A stretch of DNA of 64,000 nucleotides from Gracilaria vermiculophylla (lineage: Eukaryota > Rhodophyta > Florideophyceae > Gracilariales > Gracilariaceae): contig JAHNZQ020000308.1 of assembly GCA_019155205.2 (NCBI GenBank), forward strand, positions 5,273,664-5,337,663, given 5' to 3'. The position numbers and the translations under genes are program-made. Below are positions 55,474 to 64,000 of the stretch, piece by piece (position 1 is the first letter of the stretch; the number at the start of each line of letters is the position of its first letter). Under the pieces are notes generated by a model that worked only from the letters and a program-made list of their open reading frames with translations, was not told the DNA's origin and ran no database searches.

Positions 55474-55776
55474 ATCCTACACGTCTCTCGAGTCAAGCCG
55501 TATGCTGACTCATCAGTTGGCACCCCTGTCGAGATGTGCGACATCGCAGACTTTACTGATAGAGTCTGGTGCGCCGTCGACAAGGTCAAGGACGTCCACC
55601 AGACTCAGGACTCATTCGACGTCCTTGACAGTTGGAAAGGTGTGACAGCCGCCGGAGACTCATGGGAGCCTTTTCCAGCAATGTTCGAGGACGTTCTTTC
55701 CAAGGTTCTCGACTTCTTCAAACGTCGCGGATCTACTGTCGCATTTCGCGACGCTAAGCGTTCCATCGGCCTCTGA
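55474..55776 (+). pseudogene. Gypsy-II chromodomain
   Basis: In phase after the TAA: VSRVKPYAD, then VDKVKDVHQTQDSFDVLDSW, then DSWEPFPAMFEDV and KVLDFFKRR. The Trp-Glu-Pro block and the final helix fit a chromodomain. Only ~16 nt separate its stop from the 3' LTR. Confidence 0.8.
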
Positions 55777-55792
55777 GCCGACCGTGGGGGAC

Positions 55793-56174
55793 TGTGCTGC
55801 TACCTTGCAGCTTGGATGCCGCCATAAGGCGCGGCATCCAATTACCGGCCGTCATTCAAGGCCACCGAATTGTTTTTAACCAAGTGTAATTCCAGGCCTC
55901 CTTCGCTCCTCTGTCCACTGCACCGCCGGTCGGTACAGGGGCCTGAAGCGAGTGGAAGCGCCCATCCACCTGGGGCGACGAAAAGAAAGTAGGCGAAAGT
56001 TTGCGACGAAGACGCCGACCCCCCTCGCGCCGGTAAAAGCCGCACGTCTCCTTCTGCACTCTTACAGCGGGGAGTCAGTTGTCCGTCGCAAGACACAAGC
56101 GCCGTCGTCTTGCTTCCACACCACGCTCCGCCTCCACCTCTCGTTGCGCCAGCCACGTGGATCGACACGCAACA
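55793..56174 (+). repeat. Gypsy-II 3' LTR
   Basis: Partner of 50071-50452, preceded by a G-rich tract (ACCGTGGGGGAC) that is the likely polypurine site. Confidence 0.93.
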
Positions 56175-57470
56175 CTTGGCTGTGACATTGAAAAACACCG
56201 CAAAATATGTTAAGTGTGGAAGAAATAAACGCTAGAGTACTATGTGAAAAATCTACGAGAAACAATAGATAAAAGGTATGGCACGCCTTTACTGTATAGT
56301 TTGCCCGAGTAATAGAGACAGAAAATTATTTTCAAGTTCCATTACAGCAGGAAAAACAATCAAAACAATAACAATTATTTGAAATGCAAAAGCAATAAAA
56401 ATAAATCATCAACTCAGAAAGAAACAGAAAAAAACAGTGGAAAATTTTTAATGGCACCAATGATCCTACAAAAGTATTTGGAAGATAGCATTTTCATTTT
56501 GGCGCATTACTTTATATGATAAATGAGAAAAAAAGATTTACGAAAAAAATATCCAGAATATTGACCCTTTAGCAATACGATATGGAGACTAAACAACCAT
56601 GTCTTCAACATAAAGAGGAATTAATGGTATGGAAATATTAGCTAATACATAAGAAATATCTGTACTAGTCAGAGATGTACGGTATGTTCCAGAGATAGCA
56701 ACCAGTACATTATCTATGCGACAAATAGATGAGTAAGAAAACAAAATTTATTTCAAAACAAGTTTGTGCTCTGTAACATTGTAAAATTTGAGTGACAAAC
56801 GTTTTGAAATAAAAAATATATTTTTTTTAAAAGTTCCAAAAGTCTAACAGAAACCAACTCAGCATATGAGGCCACGTTTACGGAAACAAAAATATTGCAC
56901 GCAAGACTGGCATATCCCAGAAAAAAGGTTTGAAAGAATTTATTTCAAACAAAATGGCACATTTTCTATCAAAGTATTAGAAAAGATGGACATAAGTTGA
57001 TGCATGGGATGAGCTCTTGGTAAAATGACTTCAAAGTCACTTCATATCTCAAGAAAATCTCTTTGCAACAAATTCTGTGACGCATACACACAGACATGTG
57101 AGGCCCTATGAGTACTTCTTCAAAAGGAGGACAATTGTATTTCATTTCTCTGTTTAACGACTTGACTGGAACATCGTTTGTATATTTCCTAAAATCTCTA
57201 CGCAAGGCTCTTTAGAAAACAGAAAAATTTGTCAGAATGATATAAAATCAAGAAGAAGAAACAATTAAAAGAATCAAGAGGGACCCAGGAGGAAAACATA
57301 TGTCTGAAGCATGTAAAAACGTTTTATGTGAGAAAGGAACATACATAAACGGACAGGATCGTATTGGCCCCAGAATAACGGAGTTCAAGTAAGATTAAAT
57401 AGAATGTTTTGTGAGAAAGCAAGATGTGTGCTTTATTTCAAAAATATTTTAAAATCGTTTTGGGCAGGAG
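56175..57470 (+). mobile_element. Copia-II relic, 3' part
   Basis: Continues copia-II gag (an ACATTGAAAAACACC stretch matching the copia at about 25760), then protease and integrase remnants. Near 57395-57465 it parallels the copia integrase at 26995-27060 (GTGAGAAAGCAAGATGTGTG). Broken throughout and cut at 57470 by gypsy-I copy D. Confidence 0.78.
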
Positions 57471-58056
57471 TGTAGTACAGTGGCTCCTCAAATGGTATTG
57501 TCTTGTGATTTTACAACGAGGTATTTCTAAAGAGTGCTTGTATTTTACTCAGTGGGCCATGTGGTGCACTACTCGGCCCACGTGTGTTGCAGTACTCCTG
57601 AGGTATTGTAGAATTTATATTTATTTAAATAAGGGAATGAAGGTAATTAGACTAGTATACATTGGTGAAACCTCTCGAGGCCAGCTCATGGCACTGTATT
57701 TAGTCTGTCGGTGGCGGTCCACCTCTGGGGGAAGTAAAACAAGCACCCTTGATTCATCTTCTATTTTTTCCGGTAGGAGACACTTGTCTAACGCCTTCAG
57801 GTATTTACGATTCGTTGAGGTGTGGAGTTTAAGCCGCCATTTTCCAGGTTACCTCATAGCAGCGCCTGTAGGAGCATTATCTGCCCAATGAGCCCCCTAC
57901 CCCGCTTGGTGCTTGCGGACCCCCTTTCCAAATTCCCACGGCTCGGGACTGTGATTTCAGGAGACCATGTTTAGGAACTCGCGCCTTTGGAGTCAACAAA
58001 AACTCCAAACGGACGTTCTGCCCTACTAACTCGAAAGGAGAACTGACGGTACCACA
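57471..58056 (+). repeat. Gypsy-I 5' LTR, copy D
   Basis: 586 bp, TGTAGTACAGTGGC... to ...GGTACCACA. More diverged than the copy A LTRs. Followed by ACTGGTCTTCCAACTTA. Confidence 0.9.
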
Positions 58057-58117
58057 ACTGGTCTTCCAACTTAAAAGCTCCGTCTCCTAAACGATTCGCA
58101 GAAGTCATGACAGAACA

Positions 58118-60459
58118 GTGTCTCTAGTGTGCAACGATCGGAACTCAAAATTGGAAATCTTCCTTAAGAGGATTCGGAAGTGGAAAGAAATCACCACCGA
58201 CTTACTTCTACATGGACACCTCAGAACCCCCAATGAAAACCCCGTAAAGAACTCTCACCAACTCCGTCGGAGGGCGCAGCACGCGCAGCGCAGGAGATGT
58301 TCATGAGACTGAAGGACCCCGAAAGTCTCTTTCGGAATCCTGCATCCTCTGTGGAGTGTTTCAGGAATCTCCTTATACGACTGCACCATCACAGGCAAGT
58401 GAAACTTCCCGCCATACCTCTGGAGAACGCCTAGGTGGAGCTTAAAGAACCGCACACGGAATCGCAGCCTCCTCCTCAGGAGCTGCACGGATGGAAACAA
58501 CCGGAGGCTAACTCCCACCTGGAGTCGCTGGCACCGAGCCTCACGGATCGGCTCTCACAGGAGCGAGTCGACAGCATTCCTGCAAGTATCCAGGCGGATT
58601 TCGGAGCGTGTTGCCACGCGTTTGTGCAGGAAATCGCAACGGAGAGTTCTCACCGTGCTGCGGATGCCTTGCTGGACTCCAACTCCTTCCTCGAGGTGAT
58701 TACAGATGTTATTCGAGCGGAAGGTAGTTCCCAAACCATTCAGGTGCACCCCGCAGCGGCGTTTCAAAGTCATTCTTCCGTACAGGAGAGGTTCCGTCTA
58801 TCAACACCTAAGGTAGCCCCGGGCAGAGAAGAACAAGGTACTGCCGCCCTCTACGCCATAGTAGGAAATAATAGTGCCATAGAGACACGAGAACACCTCA
58901 AGAACATTGCTATGCACCGTCTGGACCTGTCGCCTTACGGAGAAGGACAGGATACCAGTCGCGAAGTACTTCACCCAATGAGAGAAGGACAGGACACTCT
59001 TCGGGTGGTACGCGATAGCGGGGGTATCGTCAGGCACCCAGACAACGTAAAGGAAAGACGCCGAAAGAATTTTAGGGAGAAAAGCAGAAAGAGAGACACC
59101 GATTCCGATAGAAGCTCAGACTCTGAATCCATCAACAGCTCCAGCTCGGAGGACAGTATACCTCCCAAGGAGAAAAGCAGAAGGGTCAGGAAGGTCATCC
59201 AGCTTAACGAACTATTCGCCAAAGTGGTGCATTATGACATCTACACGTCGAGTTATCGCTTCACTCTACGCGAGGCGTCGGTCGCTAAACGACCCAAGAA
59301 GATCCAGCGCGGCATGGATATAAAAATGAAGAAGCACTTCTTTTCAGGTGGAGACCCCATCTCTGTGTTAATGTTTCTCACATGCTTCCGTTCAGCGTGT
59401 AACACCAATAGTGTCCTTGAAGGTCCGGCCTTATGATGCTTTCAGTTCTACCTCACAGATTAAGCGCACTCGCTGGTGCACCCGCGCCTCACGGGGGAGA
59501 GAACCATTGCAGATGATCATGGAGTGATAATATTTACGATGTAACCGCAAGGAGTGAATTTCCTCCTTAAAAGTTAGGTACGCAACGGACGAGTTGATAG
59601 CCGATGCCGACGATGAAGTCACCTCCTATAGCCAAAATACGAAAATGATCGAAACGGAGTTCTCACTGAAGCTGTGAACGAAGGCTTTATGGTGTGGGAA
59701 CATTTAATCCGGTGGAACTCGTTGTTTGTCGAGGGACGCATTCTCGCGATCCACGCCAGGGTGCGCAATTACTTCACAACGCACCCAAAGACCATCTATA
59801 CGGAGGTAGCACGTTTCGCTTAATCCTATGGGGAAACCCACCGCGCCGCTCATCGCAGCCACGCTCCACTTTCAGACAAACTGACGGCCTCAAGATACCG
59901 TCGGGCATCCGCCCTGACATTGGAGTGCAGCACCTCAGAGGAGGTCAACGACCTTACGCTCATAGGAGAGCAAAAGGCCTTTGCTTTTACATACGCCTCA
60001 TTTCAGTGAGCACTGTCTAGGACGTGGACACTGTCGTCTCCTACTTTGTACGTCTCGTCAGGATCTTAAAGTAGTGTTCTATTCGCGAACCCTTGATGCT
60101 CCCCACCGCCTTGCAGGATATGCTTGTCTCGAGAGCCAGTACACTGTACTCCTCTCACCCCGGCAATGAAGGCCGCCATCCTGCAGAAACGTGAAAAGAA
60201 CTTTCAGGACCTGAAGGAAACATCAACGTCGAGCGGAAGTTATCGATCCGCTCATCATGATGTCCGATCCCCTCAAGGAAACTACGGTTATCACGCACCA
60301 CTCGGAGTGCAGTCCGTTTCACTGGCACTTGCGCCATCAGCGCAAGGGACGGCATCCAAACTGGTTGCATCAATGGCGGACACGGCGCATCTTAATGCAC
60401 AACCGCAGCGGCCGTATCCTACTGGATCTAAGCTCCCATCAAACCAGGAAAACATTTAG
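58118..60459 (+). pseudogene. Gypsy-I gag, copy D
   Basis: The overlapping small frame (58118-58306) and then gag; the largest intact stretch is 58435-59436, which reads through the position of the copy A TAG (HYDIYTSSYR). Later parts (59694-60459) are shifted and stopped. Confidence 0.83.
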
Positions 60460-60529
60460 GGTCACGCGTAGAGGCTCCGCGTTGCTCCTTACCGTCGAGC
60501 CTCGGCCCCACGGAGGTCGTCTTTAGGAA

Positions 60530-61000
60530 AGGGAGAGGAGCCATCTGCACAGTTGACGCACAATCAGAGGAGCCCCCATTTCTTCTGGACCCATTTAACG
60601 CCTTTGAGAAATCTGTTTGCATGCTCAACCGTGAGAATTAAAAGGTTTTGCCTCTTTAAGATGTTCCTCGCTCGCCCCCATAACGGGCCGCCCTTTCTTC
60701 TACACCGGAACTGACCCCAATCTGCTGCACGCACACGTGCTTCTGCCGTCTGCAGTCGGCTTCTTGAGGACTGGCAAGCTCCCTACGGTCCGCGATGCGT
60801 CGCGTCGAGCATTGAACATCCTCGGAGCATTACCATTGTATCTCTGGCTGGGCTCCTTATAGGTGAAGTTGAAGTTCTTCGTGGCGAACAACTTGGCAGC
60901 ACAATGCAAATTGGGCACTTCCTTTGTGGATGGGTATGTACATACAATCTACCCGCGTCTGCGGAAGGTGATGTTTCCTGACGCCGCCCCTGTACGTTTT
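60530..61000 (+). pseudogene. Gypsy-I protease, copy D
   Basis: Parallels copy A 17200-17680. The active site DTGAG of copy A reads YTGTD here, so the catalytic Asp is Tyr (TAC 60701-60703). Confidence 0.8.
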
Positions 61001-62814
61001 GTGTCCGCATCTCCAGGACCAGTCGCCAATGCGCGCCATATGGGTAATCTTCGAAAGGAGACGCATTCGAGCATGTTCCGTGTGGTAAATAGTGTCGAAA
61101 TACCCGCGAGGACTCAGGCCGACGTTTGGGTGCAGATCTTTGCATCTGGCATTTCATTCCTATTTTGGAGTCCACATCTGACGACGAAGCAGCACTACAT
61201 GACATCGGACGCCATTATGAAAATAGTGCCGAACATTCCCTTCAGGGTCGTGCTTGTTAACCTGAATAAGTCGCATTTAGACCTCCAGGAAGGAATAGTC
61301 GTCGGATTGGCACTACCCGCCCCTGCAGGACTGGTTCATCTTCCTCGTTCGAAAAAAATTGCGTAACGCGATGAAATTCCCACCATCGATGCTTAAGCGA
61401 CACCAAAGACTCCAGAGAAAGAAAAGCCAGCCACCTGGCAGGAAAAGTTCCAAATTGGCGAAGATTTCGAAGAGTATCGCCATAGAATAGTAGCGATGCT
61501 ATATGCCTTTGAAGACATGAGTTACGGCCGCCTGTGTCAGGGAAGCCTGGCCTAGCACCAGATCTCGCTCACACCTGATGCAAAACGGGTACATCAACTC
61601 TCGAGGAGGGCCGAACCCCATGCGTGCTATTTCGATCGCATGAGGTCCACCGGATGCTGGAAAAGGGAGTTATCTGGTACTCAAATTTTTGAATGGATGT
61701 TCCCAGTGGAGTTTTTGAAAAAGAAAGATGGCTACTTGAGGTTCTGTATTGACTATAAACGCCTCAACGAGTTGACGGTACGCGATTCGTACCCGATACC
61801 CCGTATAGATGAATGTATTGACTTCACCGGGGATGCGTCCGTTTTCTTCACGCTAGATGCCAACAGTGGCTACCGGCAGATTGAGATGGAAAACTCCGAT
61901 GCGGTTAAGACAACCTTCACCTCGCTCTGTGGAATTTTCGGATTTTTAAGGATGCCCAATGGATTGAAGAACGTACCCGCTACGTTCTAACGAGCGGTGG
62001 ACATAATTCTGTCGAAATTGAAGTGACGGTACGCCCTGGTGTACATTTTCAATGTCATTATAAACTACCGCAGCGTGGAAGAGCACATTATGCATGTGAG
62101 GCATGTGCTCCAACTCCTGGAAGATGCTGGACTCACCATGAAGTTGTAAAAATGTTTCTTTTACTAGTCCTCGGTGAATTATCTTGGGCATTTTGTGCTC
62201 TCTACCGCCTATAGGTCTCTACAAAAACTTAGGACACCATCAAGGAAGCTCACCCTCCCACAAACCAGACGGAGCCTCGCTCCTTCCTGGGGTTGTGTAA
62301 TGTCTTTCGGAGGTTTGTCCCGAACTTTTCCAATATTGCGGCGCCGTTAAATCGCCTCTTGGAGAAATAAAAACCGACGCAATTGGCAATCCTGACCGAC
62401 GACGAGTTTGGAGCCTTTAACAACTTGAAAAGGAAACTAATAGAGCCACCGATGTTGGTACTCCCGAAACGGCAAGGTTGAATGGTGCTGGACACAGACG
62501 CCTGTAAATACCAGGTCAGATGTCCTCCGCTACAGAAACAACCTGAAGGTGGAATTCAACCTAAAGGTTACTAGAGTCACAGCGTTTTACCTAAGGAACG
62601 GAATTATTTCACCTCGGAGCGCGAATGTCTCGCCATCTTTTGGGCGGTGTTGCTTTTACGCCTATACCTGGAAGGCGCAAGTTTCCGCTTTAGGACGAAC
62701 CACGCACCATTAAAGTGGACACTGTCCTTGATGGATGCTTCCGGTCGCCTGGAGAGGTGGAGGCTACGCCTCCTGGAGTTCAAATTTGACATCTTTCACC
62801 ATCTTGGCATAAAA
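61001..62814 (+). pseudogene. Gypsy-I reverse transcriptase and RNase H, copy D
   Basis: Motif A FFTLDANSGYRQIEM is intact near 61847-61890, but the YMDD region is destroyed (about 62040). Has TGA at 62479-62481 at the same place as the copy A TGA (19153). RNase H is cut at 62814 by a solo LTR. Confidence 0.83.
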
Positions 62815-63368
62815 GGTGGTACTGTCAGCCCTCCTTTCGAGGTTGAAGAGCACAACGTCCGTTAGGAGTTTTTGTTGACTCCTTAGGTGTGTGTTCCTAA
62901 ATGTGGTCTCCGATATTTGCTGTCGCGAGCCGGGGGAATTCTTTAAGGGGATCCGCAAACACCAAGCGGAGGGGGAGGTTCACCGGGTGGACAATGCTCC
63001 TACAGGCGCTGCTATAATGCGGCCTGGGGATCAGCGGCTTAGAAACCTGAGGATGATGGACGAGAGTCTCCAACCGGAAAAGTAGATGAAGAATCAAGGG
63101 TGCTGGTCTTTACTTCCCCAGAGGTGGAGCTCAACCGGCAGATTAAGTATCAAGCCGGGAGCCCGCCTCGGCAGGTCTCGCTACTGTACTAATTACCTGC
63201 ATAAATTAACTAAAATAAATAATAATTCTACCATTCCTTAAGGATACTGTAGCGCACGCGGGGGTAATTATGCACCACGTGGCTCAGCTAATAAAATACG
63301 AGCCCTCCTCAGGAGTATCACGCCATAAAGCCCCACCACCATATTTCCTTAGGAGCCACAGTACTACA
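62815..63368 (-). mobile_element. Solo gypsy-I LTR 3, in copy D
   Basis: A complete LTR in minus orientation with perfect TAAAA duplications at 62810-62814 and 63369-63373. The first base is G instead of T. Copy D RNase H is continuous across it. Confidence 0.92.
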
Positions 63369-63373
63369 TAAAA

Positions 63374-64000
63374 CTCCAGGCAGCAGACACGCTGTCCCAA
63401 ATCTCCGCCGAGGGAGAAGACGAAACAAATTTGGAGGACACAATTCAGTGTTTGGTCATCCAGGACGCCGACGGGAAAGAAAGCTGCCATAGAGAAGGCT
63501 TGGAATGCTTTGAACCTGGAGGCAAGTATAGTGGGCTCCCTGAGGTGATGGCCCTTGGTGAGGAGGAAAAATAACTTCTCCCCATCACCATAGCGGTGGT
63601 CCAGAAGGAGAAGAGTGCAGATGCGTACTGCAAGGAGTGCCTCGCCACAGTGGGGAGCCGAACATCGTCTTTTCATGTCGACCGAGACGGCGTGTTGGTA
63701 CGCCGCGCTTCTCTGGACGGAGCTCTCCAAAAGAACGTGGGATGAAACAACGCGTGAGAGAGCTATATCCCTCACACTGCTCTCGCCTAGCCGGGCACGC
63801 AGGTGGATCGCGCATTTATTTTACCATGAAGAGGGAGTTCTGTTAGCCGAACATGACCAATGAAGCCTTCCAAGCGGTGGCGGATTGCTACTCGTGCGCT
63901 GCCACTAGCGGGAATATTCGTAGTCAGCGGACGCCGCTCACTCTGTTCCCGCCTTCAGGACCTTTGGGGTTCGTGGCAATGGAAATTTGGGCCCTCTCCC
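63374..64000 (+). pseudogene. Gypsy-I copy D: RNase H end and integrase start
   Basis: Continues the QAADTLS block, the linker, and the zinc-binding region of integrase (LAGHAGGS, then a CYSCAA block after shifts), ending at the window edge near the first integrase Asp. Confidence 0.82.

Larger units (their letters stand above)
50071..56174 (+). mobile_element. Gypsy-II, full-length Ty3/gypsy chromovirus
   Basis: A 6.1-kb element with 382-bp LTRs (ten differences by eye) and perfect target duplication CTTGG at 50066-50070 and 56175-56179. Gag, protease, RT, RNase H, integrase and a C-terminal chromodomain lie in one orientation. It is broken by a few stops and one ~530-bp insertion, while every catalytic motif I checked is intact. 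It is clearly different from gypsy-I in LTR and protein sequence and has no antisense gene. Confidence 0.95.
57471..64000 (+). mobile_element. Gypsy-I copy D, decayed, runs off the window
   Basis: Plus-strand gypsy-I copy with a 5' LTR, gag, protease, RT, RNase H and the start of integrase, all in copy A order and all broken. The 3' end, with any antisense gene, is outside the window. It inserted in copia-II and later received a solo LTR at 62815. Confidence 0.88.

Noticed and set aside
1..64000. CRISPR arrays, rRNA genes, bacterial operons
   Set aside because: No regularly spaced short repeats other than the microsatellite, no rRNA-like sequence, and gene layout is eukaryotic.

Overview
The window reads as nuclear DNA of a multicellular (florideophyte) red alga, most likely Chondrus crispus or a close relative. 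That is an inference from three things: a Corallina-type vanadium haloperoxidase, compact host genes without visible introns behind pyrimidine-rich leaders, and a heavy load of LTR retrotransposons. No database search was possible, and a 100-N run at 38821-38920 marks a scaffold gap.

Host islands. The left island (2.2-9.2 kb) holds a very GC-rich RING/coiled-coil gene of Zip3/RNF212/HEI10 appearance, a tRNA-Asn(GTT), a short single C2H2 zinc-finger gene with its own TATA box and AATAAA, a tandem duplication, an intact 600-residue vanadium haloperoxidase, and a 223-residue protein made of four ~57-residue repeats. The right island (42.1-46.4 kb) holds a 56-residue protein with an N-myristoylation start and, on the minus strand, a type II membrane glycosyltransferase-like protein.

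11.5-39.7 kb is one nested tower. A minus-strand Ty3/gypsy chromovirus (gypsy-I copy E, 5' LTR at the right, ending near 39731) was later split by: a full-length plus-strand gypsy-I (copy A, 14161-24676), a compact Ty1/copia (24742-29442), two solo gypsy-I LTRs (30073-30625 and 31428-31982), and a composite copia/TRIM insertion (35737-39322). Matching 5-bp target duplications and continuity of copy E across each junction support this order.

49.2-64 kb is a second tower. A decayed copia relative (from 49177) is split by a different gypsy family (gypsy-II, 50071-56174) and then by gypsy-I copy D (57471 to beyond the window end), which itself carries another solo LTR (62815-63368).

The most unusual feature is an uninterrupted 696-codon frame on the antisense strand of gypsy-I copy A, between pol and the 3' LTR. 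It recurs in two other gypsy-I copies and has no domain I recognise, although gag-pol of the same element is broken many times. Other notable signals are perfect heat-shock elements in the copia LTRs, a 309-bp TRIM with 79-bp LTRs primed from the anticodon arm of initiator tRNA-Met, and an Ala in place of the vanadate-binding Ser in the haloperoxidase.
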